40,214 nt of DNA from positions 1-40,214 of the forward strand of contig PBKF01000014.1 of the NCBI GenBank assembly GCA_002722105.1, in the 5' to 3' direction. Shown here piece by piece: positions 16,965 through 25,641 of this stretch. Below the pieces are notes generated by a model that made no database searches, had not been told where the DNA came from, and worked only from the letters and a program-made list of their open reading frames with translations. The translations under genes were made by a program, and so were the position numbers. Numbering within the stretch: position 1 is the first letter of the stretch; every line of letters begins with the position of its first letter. This DNA is from Fidelibacterota bacterium (GTDB taxonomy: Bacteria > Marinisomatota > Marinisomatia > Marinisomatales > UBA1611).

Positions 16965-17903
16965 TTAAAATGGAAGCGTTTCCAAATCCACATTACCTCC
17001 TGAAAGTATAATCCCTACCTTTTTTCCTTTAAAAAGGTACTTCTTATTCAGAATTGCCCCTAGTGTAATTGCACATGAAGGTTCAACAATAATTTTCATT
17101 CTTTCCCAAATTAACCGCATAGCTTTAATAATCTCTTCTTCTGAAATCGCAATAATTTGGTCTACATATTCCTGAATAATTGGAAAGGTGATGGTACCAA
17201 TCTGTGCTCTAAGCCCATCGCATATTGTATTGGTGGTTTTATTAGCTTGAATCTCTCCAGTCATTAAGGAACGAAATGCATCATCCGCTTCTATTGGCTC
17301 AGCTCCATAAAGCTGTATATCATCATTTAAAAATTTTGCAGATATTGCAGAACCGCTTAAAAGTCCCCCGCCGCTTACTGGTGTTATAATACAATCTAAA
17401 TTTGGATAATCTTCCAATAATTCTTTAGTGATAGTTCCTTGCCCGGCTATTATCCGTTCATCATTATACGGATGAACTAATACCCCACCTGAATTTTCTA
17501 GCACATTTTTTAATGTTTTTTCTCTTGATATTAGATTCGCATCACACCAAATGATTTCACCGCCGTATCGTTTTACATTATTGACTTTAATAATCGGTGT
17601 GTTATTAGGTATTACTACTTTAGTTTTTCCACCGAGTTTAGAAACTGCCATCGCTAGCGCTGCGCCATGGTTTTCAGATGATGCGGTAACCACGCCGCTA
17701 GTGAGTTCATTTTCAGAAAGTTGCAGAACTGAATTGGTTGCACCGCGAATTTTGAATGCGCCTGCTTTTTGGAAATTCTCACATTTAAAATATAGTTGAG
17801 CACCAATCATATTATTCAGACTGGAATTAGTTAAAACTGGCGTTCTATGAATAAAAGGATGGATGCGATTATGAGCATCCTCAATTTCTTTATAGGATAG
17901 CAT
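16965..17903 (-). CDS. serine racemase / serine-threonine dehydratase-like PLP enzyme
   Basis: This fold-type II PLP enzyme resembles mammalian serine racemase along most of its length: KCENFQKAGAFKIRGA (PLP Lys51), VHPYNDERIIAGQGTI, SGGGLLSG as the phosphate-binding loop, the metal-site pattern AEPIEADD, WERMKIIVEPSCA, and LSGGNVDL at the end. It could racemise serine, dehydrate serine or threonine, or act on 3-hydroxyaspartate, and sequence alone does not separate these. I start it at ATG 17903 (312 residues) because the longer frame begins at a TTG, and MLSYKEIEDAH is the usual family start. The SSGNH loop reads SSENH (Glu77), an unusual change next to the racemisation Ser76. It lacks the C-terminal ACT domain of biosynthetic IlvA. 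Confidence 0.85.
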   Translation of the reverse strand: MLSYKEIEDAHNRIHPFIHRTPVLTNSSLNNMIGAQLYFKCENFQKAGAFKIRGATNSVLQLSENELTSGVVTASSENHGAALAMAVSKLGGKTKVVIPNNTPIIKVNNVKRYGGEIIWCDANLISREKTLKNVLENSGGVLVHPYNDERIIAGQGTITKELLEDYPNLDCIITPVSGGGLLSGSAISAKFLNDDIQLYGAEPIEADDAFRSLMTGEIQANKTTNTICDGLRAQIGTITFPIIQEYVDQIIAISEEEIIKAMRLIWERMKIIVEPSCAITLGAILNKKYLFKGKKVGIILSGGNVDLETLPF

Positions 17904-18014
17904 AGCAGAATTTAAGTATAGCTTCAATTAGCTTTTATTCATTTACAGATTAAAATTTAAATCATATGATATAGGTTGAGACATAATTAATAATACTTTA
18001 TTTAAATTCTAGAT

Positions 18015-18590
18015 ATGTTAAATAAGATATTAGCGTTGAATATTTTGTCCCTTTATCTAGTACAAAATCCCATAGTTAAAATGGTGACTGATCTTGGTAT
18101 AATTGAGATTGAACTTTATCCCAAACAAGCTCCAATCACGGTTTCAAATTTTTTAAAGTACGTGGAAGAGAATCGCTATCAAGATTTTCATTTTTATAGA
18201 GTTGTTCAAATCAATAATCAGTCTGTTAATGATGTGATAATTGAAGTAATCCAAGGTGGGTTAGGTCTTGAGAAACATCCCTTGGAACTCCCGCCAATCA
18301 TTCACGAAACAACAGATAAAACAGGAATTAAACATGAAGATGGTATCATCTCCATGGCACGCCTTGAACCAGGAACTGCCAGTTCAGAAATTTTTATTTG
18401 TATTGGCAGCCAACCAGAATTGGACTTTGATGGTAAACGGAACCCTGACGGACAAGGATTTGCTGCATTCGGTAAAGTAATCCTAGGAATGGACATTGTA
18501 TATAAAATTCAAATGTTGCCAGAAAAAGGTCAAATGTTAAAAACTATTGTTCCGGTGCATCAAGTAAAGATAAAAAAGAATGGTTTCTAG
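18015..18590 (+). CDS. cyclophilin-type peptidyl-prolyl isomerase
   Basis: This 191-residue protein has the cyclophilin fold signatures: VTDLGIIEIELYPKQAPITVSNF at the N-terminal strand, FYRV containing the catalytic Arg, IQGG, SSEIFI in place of the usual SSQFFI, LDGK-like DFDGKRNPDGQGFAAFGKVILGMDIV, and a closing strand. The Gln to Glu change in SSEIFI and His to Tyr in FYRV are deviations. The catalytic Arg and the following Phe remain, so it may still be active. A hydrophobic stretch of about 18 residues at the N-terminus suggests export to the periplasm, where it would help fold envelope proteins. It is divergent from the PLP-enzyme gene and convergent with mutL. Confidence 0.88.
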   Translation: MLNKILALNILSLYLVQNPIVKMVTDLGIIEIELYPKQAPITVSNFLKYVEENRYQDFHFYRVVQINNQSVNDVIIEVIQGGLGLEKHPLELPPIIHETTDKTGIKHEDGIISMARLEPGTASSEIFICIGSQPELDFDGKRNPDGQGFAAFGKVILGMDIVYKIQMLPEKGQMLKTIVPVHQVKIKKNGF

Positions 18591-18741
18591 TAGAGCAACT
18601 ACAATTTAATAATATTAAGATGAATTACCAGAGGCCCATCGTAAAATGATAACCATAATTCCGGTTATGAGTCTTCAAGTAAGAAATGATTTTACCGTAA
18701 GACCAGTTAAAAATCATAAATACATTAGCTTTTTTATATTT

Positions 18742-20529
18742 TTAATGCCTTTCGAATCGCCCGTCCAATTCATCTAATGACATTTGTACAATAATGGGAC
18801 GTCCGTGGGGACAATAATATGGATGTTCCGTGGCAAATAAACGATTAACTAATTCCTGCATTTCATCTCGCGTTAGTGAGTCACCAGCTTTGATAGCTGC
18901 TTTACAGGAAAACATTGCAGCAAGGCCTTCCTGAAATGAACTATATTGCTTTCGCTCTTTCAGGAAATTATCTAATATTTCTCTAATTACTTTACGCTCA
19001 TTCCCCAAGGACATTTCTGATGGGATGGCATCGATTCTGATAGAAGTGTCATCCTGTTTTTTTATTTTAAATCCTATCTTTTCCAAATAGGGAAGTACAT
19101 CTAAAAGCCCGTCAAAATCATCAGGAGAAAATTCCAATACTTCAGGAAACAGCATTGTCTGAGAGGCCATAGATGTTGACTCAAATGCTTTAAGTGCCTC
19201 TTCATAGAGAACCCTTTCGTGGGCAACGTGTTGATCTATAATAACCAGCCCGCTATTTATTTCTGAAACAATATATTTTTTATGGATCTGCCAAATATTT
19301 TCTGTTGCGATTGTTTCCTGAACTTGTGCGGGGACCGCTGCCAGTTTCGATACATAATCTTTCGCCCTTTCAAGATTAGTTTGTAAAGGATTATTTGACG
19401 ATGTTTTTGATGATAAATTCATCACCCGCTGATTAGGGTCTGTAGGAATTGTTTCCGATATAGAACGAAAGGTAAATGGTCGGAAATTGGATTCATGTTT
19501 GCTGAATTGCGACTTTGATTCATAAGACCGATTAAATCCAGGGATTGTTTCTAGAATAGATTGTAAAGCATCATTTACTGTGGCCTTCAATACATGAAAT
19601 ACACGCCAATCATCTTTGAATCGGACTTCCGTTTTCATCGGATGTACGTTTATATCTACTTGGTCATTCGGCAAAATCAAATTGATTACAAAAAATGGGT
19701 ACTCTCCTCGCTTGACCAAGGACTCATAGGCGCCATATACAGCAGAATTCATGCGTCGATCCTTGATGAACCTGCGGTTCATAATAAGATATTGTTCTCC
19801 TGGTCGGGAACGGACTAAGTTTAAATTTCCAACAAATCCTGAAAAGGAATAGTCCCCCTTTACAACATTTATAGGAATTAAGTTTTTTGAATAGGTCGGA
19901 TCCAATAAATTATCAATTCTATCTTCAAGATTTTCCTTCTGTACATGGAAAATAAGTCTATCGTCTGAAATTAACTTGAAAGATACTTCAGGGTATGCAA
20001 TGCCAAAGCGTCGAACTACATCAACTATTTTTCTTAACTCAGTTCGAGGAGTTTTTAGAAATTTTTTCCGTGCCGGTGTATTGTAAAATAGATGGCGAAT
20101 TGTGATCTCCGTTCCACCAATTTTTGCTGTCGGTTGTACATCTCCAGCGATACCATTCACAATTGTTAATTCTGCGCCTTCACCAGTCCCATTACTTGAT
20201 AAAATAGACATTTCTGATACAGATGCTATACTTGCCAAAGCTTCTCCGCGAAACCCTAGGGTATCAATAGTGATCAAATCATCTATCGTAGATATTTTAC
20301 TGGTATGAAACCGTAATATAGAAACAGGTAATTGCTCAGCAGAAATCCCGTGGCCATTGTCCCGAACTTGAATGGTTTGATGACCGCCTTTCTCAACTAC
20401 AATGGAAATTTCCGTTCCACAGGCATCCAAACTATTTTCGATAAGTTCTTTAACAACAGATGCAGGTCTCTCAACTACCTCACCAGCAGAAATTTTATTT
20501 CTGAGATCTTCTGATAACTGTTTAATCAT
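18742..20529 (-). CDS. mutL: DNA mismatch repair endonuclease MutL
   Basis: MutL couples MutS mismatch recognition to strand incision. The N-terminal GHKL ATPase has KELIENSLDA (Glu28, Asn32), VRDNGHGI, and DTLGFRGEAL. The linker is about residues 330-400. The C-terminal domain has the metal-binding nuclease motif DQHVAHERVLYE (the DQHA(X)2E(X)4E pattern with Val for Ala), SCKAAIKAG and CPHGRP. This is therefore an endonuclease-type MutL that nicks DNA itself, as in most bacteria without MutH. The 595-residue length is normal. It is the last gene of the long minus-strand array, 62 bases after ftcD, and neither mutS nor a clear terminator is in the window. Confidence 0.96.
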   Translation of the reverse strand: MIKQLSEDLRNKISAGEVVERPASVVKELIENSLDACGTEISIVVEKGGHQTIQVRDNGHGISAEQLPVSILRFHTSKISTIDDLITIDTLGFRGEALASIASVSEMSILSSNGTGEGAELTIVNGIAGDVQPTAKIGGTEITIRHLFYNTPARKKFLKTPRTELRKIVDVVRRFGIAYPEVSFKLISDDRLIFHVQKENLEDRIDNLLDPTYSKNLIPINVVKGDYSFSGFVGNLNLVRSRPGEQYLIMNRRFIKDRRMNSAVYGAYESLVKRGEYPFFVINLILPNDQVDINVHPMKTEVRFKDDWRVFHVLKATVNDALQSILETIPGFNRSYESKSQFSKHESNFRPFTFRSISETIPTDPNQRVMNLSSKTSSNNPLQTNLERAKDYVSKLAAVPAQVQETIATENIWQIHKKYIVSEINSGLVIIDQHVAHERVLYEEALKAFESTSMASQTMLFPEVLEFSPDDFDGLLDVLPYLEKIGFKIKKQDDTSIRIDAIPSEMSLGNERKVIREILDNFLKERKQYSSFQEGLAAMFSCKAAIKAGDSLTRDEMQELVNRLFATEHPYYCPHGRPIIVQMSLDELDGRFERH

Positions 20530-20591
20530 GTAAAATTATCAAATTATAAAACAACACTTAATTTACAATATAGATCTGCCAGTATCATGAT

Positions 20592-22292
20592 TCAACTTTC
20601 TATTTTATCGATGGTTTTTTCATATACAGCTTGCACCAACGAATTTGCTTTAGATACCAAACTTTTTACGGATTTTCGTTTATCATCACAATAAGCTTCA
20701 TCATCCAGACCAGAGAGGTTTATTAATACATTCATACAGGCACCTTTTACGCCAGCTATGGCTACTTCTGACGCTACACTTATATCAGATACAGAATTTG
20801 GATTTCCTTTTTCCACAAGGATTTCAGCCAATTCAATCACTCGAAAACATAATTCAGCTGTCTCCAAAGGAACGTCAATGGCATATTTATTGGCAGATTC
20901 AACTGCTTCTAATTTTACCTTTTTTTCTTCTTCTGTTGTTGCAGGCAAACGATTGGCATCTAAGACATTATTGAACGCATTTGTATCCTCATCAACCAAA
21001 TATGAGAGTCGATCCTTTAACAATTGAGCTTCCAAACCAATCTCATCCATTTCCGGCTTGCTATCTAATAATTCTTTTTTTTCATGAGTCAGTGCCGCCA
21101 CCATGGATGATAATCCTGCGCCAAGAGCACCAGCTAAGGCTGAAACACTTCCACCACCGGGAGCAGGGCTATTTGTAGATAATTCTTCTACAAACTCGAT
21201 GCTTTTCATGCCCATCAATAGTTTTTTATCATCTTGAACTGCATAATCGATAATCTTTTCCTTCAAAATAAAGGGTTTCACATCATTTAAGCCCAAAGAT
21301 TGAACAGCGCATTCAACAATATCAGCAGTAGGTACGCCAATGGAACGATTTTGTTTTTTTAAATAATGTTTTCCTGCCATGGTCATGGCTTCCAACGGAA
21401 TAAGTCCAACCAATTCACTCCCTGTTACACGAACGCCACGCTCTTCTGCTAATTTACTGGCAGCATCGAATACATCATGGATTGTAGATACTTTGTAATT
21501 ATTAAAATTAATCGATATTTGAGCTCGTTGAAATGCATCCACATACCAGCCGATTCCTTTTATATCCTTAAACATTCCGGGGACCTTCACCGGCTTTCCG
21601 CCCTCATGACGCACAATCTCACCATCTAGTAAATTTTTTGATTTTGGGTTTGGAATTCGTTTAGAACGACCAGCTTCACGTAACTCAAATGCAATATCCA
21701 TCGCTAAACGATGATCTTTGGTGTTGAGATTAATATTATATGCAATCAAAAATTCACGGCAACCCATGACAGTTGCACCTGCTTTTACATGTAGTTCAGC
21801 AGGTCCATAATCCGGTTTCCAGTTTGGGTCTTTTAATTTTTTGGACAAGCATTCATATTCTCCTTTGCGAATATCAGGAAGTTTTATTCGTTCAGCACTC
21901 TGTGCTGATTTTTCGTAAAGATAAACAGGAATACCCAGTTCATTGCCCACCCGTTGACCAACAAACTTTGAAAGTTTAATACATTCCTCATCAGACATAT
22001 TACTGACAGGAATAAATGGACATACATCTGTTGCCCCCATCCGCGGATGAGTACCTGTATGTTGGCTCATATCCAAAATTTCAGAAGCACGTTTGATACC
22101 CTGGAATGCTGCTTCAGCGATAGCATCTGGTCCTCCAACTAATGTAACAACTGTTCTATTTGTATCTTCACCCGAATCAACATCCAGAACAGTTACACTG
22201 GAGATGTTTGAAATATGATTTACAATATCGTCAATTTTTTGTTTGTCTCTTCCTTCTGAAAAATTAGGGACACATTCTGCAAGTTTTATCAT
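20592..22292 (-). CDS. ftcD: bifunctional glutamate formimidoyltransferase / formimidoyl-THF cyclodeaminase
   Basis: This 566-residue fusion carries two enzymes of histidine-derived one-carbon metabolism. Residues 1 to about 330 are the formiminotransferase, with VPNFSEGRD, the MSQHTGTHPRMGATDVCPF active-site segment and IPVYLYEKSA. It moves a formimino group from formiminoglutamate to tetrahydrofolate. Residues of about 355-566 are the cyclodeaminase, with LSTNSPAPGGGSVSAL, releasing ammonia and giving methenyl-THF. The same fusion order is known from animals and several bacterial phyla including Bacteroidetes. No hut genes lie nearby. It starts three bases after a 41-codon membrane ORF, with no strong Shine-Dalgarno, which suggests coupling. 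Confidence 0.94.
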   Translation of the reverse strand: MIKLAECVPNFSEGRDKQKIDDIVNHISNISSVTVLDVDSGEDTNRTVVTLVGGPDAIAEAAFQGIKRASEILDMSQHTGTHPRMGATDVCPFIPVSNMSDEECIKLSKFVGQRVGNELGIPVYLYEKSAQSAERIKLPDIRKGEYECLSKKLKDPNWKPDYGPAELHVKAGATVMGCREFLIAYNINLNTKDHRLAMDIAFELREAGRSKRIPNPKSKNLLDGEIVRHEGGKPVKVPGMFKDIKGIGWYVDAFQRAQISINFNNYKVSTIHDVFDAASKLAEERGVRVTGSELVGLIPLEAMTMAGKHYLKKQNRSIGVPTADIVECAVQSLGLNDVKPFILKEKIIDYAVQDDKKLLMGMKSIEFVEELSTNSPAPGGGSVSALAGALGAGLSSMVAALTHEKKELLDSKPEMDEIGLEAQLLKDRLSYLVDEDTNAFNNVLDANRLPATTEEEKKVKLEAVESANKYAIDVPLETAELCFRVIELAEILVEKGNPNSVSDISVASEVAIAGVKGACMNVLINLSGLDDEAYCDDKRKSVKSLVSKANSLVQAVYEKTIDKIES

Positions 22293-22295
22293 TGT

Positions 22296-22421
22296 TCAAC
22301 TAAATGTAATCATTTTCAAATAAATAATGAAAAACATAACAATCATGAACATGGTCAGTGTCCACCATAATGATCGTCCTTTCCCCCGTCTGTCTGGCAG
22401 TATTCTTTTGAAAGAGTTCAT
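22296..22421 (-). CDS. candidate 41-residue single-pass membrane protein
   Basis: A short ATG frame fills the gap between the site-2 protease and ftcD, starting three bases after the protease stop and ending three bases before the ftcD ATG. The peptide has a basic N-terminus (KRILPDRRGKGR), then Trp-Trp and one hydrophobic helix (about residues 20-39, including FMIVMFFIIYL). That is the expected positive-inside layout of a small inner-membrane protein. I know no family. The exact packing inside an operon makes it a better candidate than a chance frame. A larger open frame at 22300-22566 on the same strand overlaps the protease end and is not coding. Confidence 0.55.
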   Translation of the reverse strand: MNSFKRILPDRRGKGRSLWWTLTMFMIVMFFIIYLKMITFS

Positions 22422-22424
22422 AAA

Positions 22425-23060
22425 TCAAACAGAAATCCCTGCAAAAATCAACATAAAGAAACTCACAAAAGGTTCCATTAGAAGCCAAATAATCGAAAAT
22501 CCGGTAATGTATCCAAATAAAATCAATCCAAATAAAACTTGAGGACCATAGGATTGTATCTTCCATGCTAGTTGTGGATTCGTTTTTATAAGCCAGCCAG
22601 AAAATATTTGAGAACCATCTAAAGGTGCCACAGGGATCATATTAAAAACTGCAAGGGCAATATTAATCCTTGTAAAATAAAGCAATAAAACAAACACAGC
22701 TTCCGTTAGTAACCCAGTCCCATTTAAGAATCTAAGTATCATTCCAGCAATCAGGGCTAAAAGAAGATTAGAAACAGGTCCCGCAGCAGCAACTTTCATC
22801 ATATCAGTTCGGGGGTTCTTTAAATTTCGGCCATCTACAGGAACAGGTTTTGCCCACCCAAAGCCAACAAATAAAATCATTAGTGATCCCATAGGATCCA
22901 AGTGTGCCATTGGATTCAATGTGAGTCGTCCCATCCTCGCAGCAGTAAAATCTCCACATTTTGATGCCATCCAGGCATGGGCATATTCATGAAATGATAA
23001 TGCAAAAATTAATGTAGGAATAAGCAAAACAAGTGCTTCAGGTGGGAGACGAAATAACAT
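22425..23060 (-). CDS. site-2 protease family (M50) membrane metalloprotease
   Basis: This 211-residue polytopic membrane protein has the zinc motif HEYAH at residues 24-28 in the first helix and the third-ligand motif NMIPVAPLDG in a later helix. This is the compact YwhC/Rip-like M50 architecture without PDZ or CBS domains. Family members cut substrates inside the membrane, but this subgroup has few known targets. Its ATG overlaps the xer recombinase stop as TGATG, and a candidate small membrane gene follows. Regulated intramembrane proteolysis is possible, but no anti-sigma factor is nearby. Confidence 0.92.
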   Translation of the reverse strand: MLFRLPPEALVLLIPTLIFALSFHEYAHAWMASKCGDFTAARMGRLTLNPMAHLDPMGSLMILFVGFGWAKPVPVDGRNLKNPRTDMMKVAAAGPVSNLLLALIAGMILRFLNGTGLLTEAVFVLLLYFTRINIALAVFNMIPVAPLDGSQIFSGWLIKTNPQLAWKIQSYGPQVLFGLILFGYITGFSIIWLLMEPFVSFFMLIFAGISV

Positions 23061-23947
23061 CAGCTTCTCGGATGATGAGTTTGATAAACTTCTTTCAAAT
23101 GTTCTTTGTCTAAATGAGTATAAATCTGCGTCGTAGAGATATCACTATGGCCCAGAAGAGCCTGAACAAATCTCAAATCTGCACCTCCTTCCAATAAATG
23201 TGTAGCAAATGAATGGCGAAGCGTATGAGGAGAAACCGGTTTAGTAATGCCTGCCATTTGTGACCATTTTTTCAAAATATTATTGATCATAGCTCGAGTC
23301 AATTTATTCCCATTTCGACTTAAAAAAATTGTGCTGCCACCTTTCCCTCTCTGCATGCCAGGGCGGGAATGAATCATATATTCATTGATATATTTTTTGG
23401 CCCGAGCCCCAATAGGAAGTAACCTTTCTTTTGAACCTTTTCCCATGATTCGTATCATGTCATCATCTAAGAAAAAATGATTCAACGTTAGGTCACACAA
23501 TTCTGAAACCCGTAAGCCACAAGAGTAAAGCATTTCAATAATAGCTTTATCCCTTAGTGCAAAGGGATTTGATTCATCCACAGCGCCTATAATAGCTGCA
23601 ATTTCTACTTCCATCAATACAGTCGGCAATTTTTTCGGAGCTTTTGGACTGGTGAGAACCAAAGTCGGATTTTCATCAACCAAACGTTCTGCAGATAAAT
23701 ATTTATGGTATGATCGTATTGACGAAAATATTCTGGCAATACTCGATGCGGCCAATCCACATTGGTTTAATTTTCTGATATATTCCCGTACATGACCTTG
23801 ACTGATTTGATTGATATGAGGAACACTTTTTTCAGATAAAAAAGAAAAATACTGTTTTAAATCCCGTCCGTATGCTTCAAGTGTTTTTGGGGATACATTT
23901 CGTTCCACTCTCAGCATAGTCAGGTAGTCTTGGAATCTTGTATCCAT
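23060..23947 (-). CDS. xerD: Xer-type tyrosine recombinase
   Basis: This 295-residue recombinase has the N-terminal SAM-like core-binding domain (about 1-85) and the catalytic domain with all six conserved residues: Arg146 in SCGLRVSEL, Lys170 in [11 protein letters not shown], His241 and Arg244 in [10 protein letters not shown], His267 in [11 protein letters not shown], and nucleophile Tyr276. Length and full motif set fit XerC/XerD, which resolve chromosome dimers at dif with FtsK. XerD is the nearer guess, but the choice between C and D cannot be made by eye, and it may be the lone Xer protein of this organism. It lies one base after gmhA in a housekeeping array with no attachment sites or cargo, so it is not a mobile-element integrase. 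Confidence 0.9.
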   Translation of the reverse strand: MDTRFQDYLTMLRVERNVSPKTLEAYGRDLKQYFSFLSEKSVPHINQISQGHVREYIRKLNQCGLAASSIARIFSSIRSYHKYLSAERLVDENPTLVLTSPKAPKKLPTVLMEVEIAAIIGAVDESNPFALRDKAIIEMLYSCGLRVSELCDLTLNHFFLDDDMIRIMGKGSKERLLPIGARAKKYINEYMIHSRPGMQRGKGGSTIFLSRNGNKLTRAMINNILKKWSQMAGITKPVSPHTLRHSFATHLLEGGADLRFVQALLGHSDISTTQIYTHLDKEHLKEVYQTHHPRS

Positions 23948-23948
23948 A

Positions 23949-24545
23949 TTAAGTCATAAAATCGTCTTCAATTAATCCACAAATAATTTGACCCATCATA
24001 ATATGCCCTTCCTGAATCCGTTGGGTGTCTTTACTCGGTACATAAATTGTTACATCAGCCAAATTCTTCATCATGCCACCAAATTGCCCAGTAAATACCA
24101 CTGTTTTGAGTCCTTTGTATTTCGCTTGTTTTATTGCGGTGATTACATTATTCGAGTTTCCGCTAGTTGAGATACCCACCAAAACATCACCTTCTTGACC
24201 TAATCCTTGGACCTGGCGCGAAAACACGGATTCAAAATCAGTATCATTGGACCAGGCGGTAAGAAATGATGAATCTGTAGTCAAGGCGATAGATGGAATC
24301 GGTTTTCTTTCATGGCTATTCATGCCACCCATGAGTTCTGCAGCTAAATGTTGCGCATCTCCTGCACTACCACCATTTCCGCACCATAGAATTTTTCCAC
24401 CATTTCGTATGGAATTAATCATGATTTTCGCTGCTGCTTCAATATCAGATACGCAAGACTCAACCATGGATTTTTTCATCAAAATACTGGCAAGAATTTG
24501 GGCTTTAACTTTTTCTTTCAATTGATTATTTCCAATGGACAGCAT
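23949..24545 (-). CDS. gmhA: sedoheptulose 7-phosphate isomerase
   Basis: GmhA makes D-glycero-D-manno-heptose 7-phosphate, the first step toward ADP-heptose for LPS core or glycoproteins. The 198-residue SIS-domain protein shows [46 protein letters not shown], and the C-terminal [15 protein letters not shown], all close to the family. Its start overlaps the end of the GGGP-synthase gene by 20 bases, so it is probably translationally coupled. A shorter version starting at Met23 is possible but would remove the N-terminal helix. No other heptose genes lie in the window. Confidence 0.92.
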   Translation of the reverse strand: MLSIGNNQLKEKVKAQILASILMKKSMVESCVSDIEAAAKIMINSIRNGGKILWCGNGGSAGDAQHLAAELMGGMNSHERKPIPSIALTTDSSFLTAWSNDTDFESVFSRQVQGLGQEGDVLVGISTSGNSNNVITAIKQAKYKGLKTVVFTGQFGGMMKNLADVTIYVPSKDTQRIQEGHIMMGQIICGLIEDDFMT

Positions 24546-25263
24546 CAGCCATTTCTTTCATTAAATCTGACTTTTCTTCAATCACAGTTCCAGTCACGAT
24601 AATAGAAGCACCTGCTTTAACTTTTTCTGAAGCAGTTTCAGTATCCCGAATTCCACCACCAGCGATAACCGGAATATCTAAAACATCTGTAACTGCTTTT
24701 ACAACTTCATTAGCAACAGGTTCTTTCGCGCCACTTCCCGCTTCTAGATAAATCATATTCATTCCTAAATATTGGCCCGCTAATGCATGTGCAACAGCAA
24801 TATCAGGATGATTCATAGGAATAGGACGAGTACCGCTTATAAATTCAACGGTAGAGCCGGCACCTCCTTCCATTAGCATATAGCCTGTTGAAATCGTCTC
24901 AATACCCATATCTCTTACAATAGGTGCAGCAATGGCCTGTTCACCTATTAAATAGTGGGGGTTTCTCCCTGAAATAATTGACATAAAAAGAATGGCGTCA
25001 TAATGGGAATTCAATTGCCCAACACTGCCAGAAAAGAATATAACAGGAATATCAGATGCTTCTTTAATTCTCTGGACACGTTCATTATAGTTACTATCCA
25101 TCATAAGACTTCCGCCAACAAAAAGTGCATCTACACTAGAATCATTCGCCAATGCTACACGGGATTCAATAGTGGATTCATTCTTCCGGTCTGGATCCAA
25201 TAAAACAACATAGGCTGCACCCCTTTCATCAATAATGGATTTTATATGATTAAAAACGGACAT
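24526..25263 (-). CDS. geranylgeranylglyceryl phosphate synthase-like (PcrB/GGGPS) prenyltransferase
   Basis: This TIM-barrel enzyme joins a polyprenyl diphosphate to sn-glycerol 1-phosphate by an ether bond, the first committed step of archaeal membrane lipids. The 245 residues carry VVLLDPDRKN near the start, DALFVGGS, FSGSVGQLN, the LISGRNP-like SIISGRNPHYLIG, ISTGYMLM, YLEAGSGAKEPV and IAGGGIRDTETA. These match the GGGPS family, and the pattern looks like group II, found in Bacteroidetes and many archaea, not the Bacillus PcrB form. The prenyl chain length cannot be read safely. It starts directly after the gcvH stop and overlaps gmhA. No glycerol-1-phosphate dehydrogenase or second prenyltransferase is in the window. 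Confidence 0.88.
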   Translation of the reverse strand: MSVFNHIKSIIDERGAAYVVLLDPDRKNESTIESRVALANDSSVDALFVGGSLMMDSNYNERVQRIKEASDIPVIFFSGSVGQLNSHYDAILFMSIISGRNPHYLIGEQAIAAPIVRDMGIETISTGYMLMEGGAGSTVEFISGTRPIPMNHPDIAVAHALAGQYLGMNMIYLEAGSGAKEPVANEVVKAVTDVLDIPVIAGGGIRDTETASEKVKAGASIIVTGTVIEEKSDLMKEMADAVHWK

Positions 25264-25641
25264 TTATCCTACAAATTCCTCATAAGATAAAAAGTTCATT
25301 AATTCATCTTTTTCATCTGGATTTAAAGGCAAAACTTTAATAATCCAACCATCTCCATAAGGATCCAAATTTACAGTTTCGGGAGAATTATCTAATTCCT
25401 CATTAATTGCCGTAACTTTACCTGAAATTGGTGCATATAGCTCTGACACCGTTTTTACTGCTTCTATTTCCCCGAAATTATCACCGGCAGAAATTTCTTC
25501 TCCTATTTCTGGAAACTCGATGAAAATAATATCACCAAGTTGGCTTTGAGCATAATCCGTAATGCCAATAGTTACTTCATCATTTTTGAATTCAGCCCAT
25601 TCGTGTTCTTCTGTGTAAAGTAAATGATCTGGAGTATTCAT
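25264..25641 (-). CDS. gcvH: glycine cleavage system H protein
   Basis: GcvH carries the lipoyl arm that shuttles the aminomethyl group between the P, T and L proteins. The 125-residue protein has YTEEHEWAEF at the start, GITDYAQSQLGDI, and the lipoylation Lys63 in IEAVKTVSELYAP, followed by GDGWIIKV. It overlaps the accC stop by four bases (ATGA) and lies directly before the GGGP-synthase gene. gcvP, gcvT and lipoyl genes are not in the window. A free-standing gcvH can also serve in lipoyl relay to other complexes, which would fit its placement beside fatty-acid genes. Confidence 0.95.
   Translation of the reverse strand: MNTPDHLLYTEEHEWAEFKNDEVTIGITDYAQSQLGDIIFIEFPEIGEEISAGDNFGEIEAVKTVSELYAPISGKVTAINEELDNSPETVNLDPYGDGWIIKVLPLNPDEKDELMNFLSYEEFVG

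Noticed and set aside
18591..18741. Terminator between the cyclophilin and mutL genes
   Set aside because: Inverted segments such as ATAACC/GGTTAT and GATTTT/AAAAATC exist but have weak, AT-rich or bulged stems, so I do not call them.
22300..22566. 88-codon minus-strand open frame
   Set aside because: It overlaps the C-terminal part of the site-2 protease in another frame, and its sequence has no protein-like pattern.
23060..23947. Tyrosine recombinase as sign of a mobile element
   Set aside because: It is Xer-like with full motifs, sits within overlapping housekeeping genes, and there are no attachment repeats or cargo nearby.
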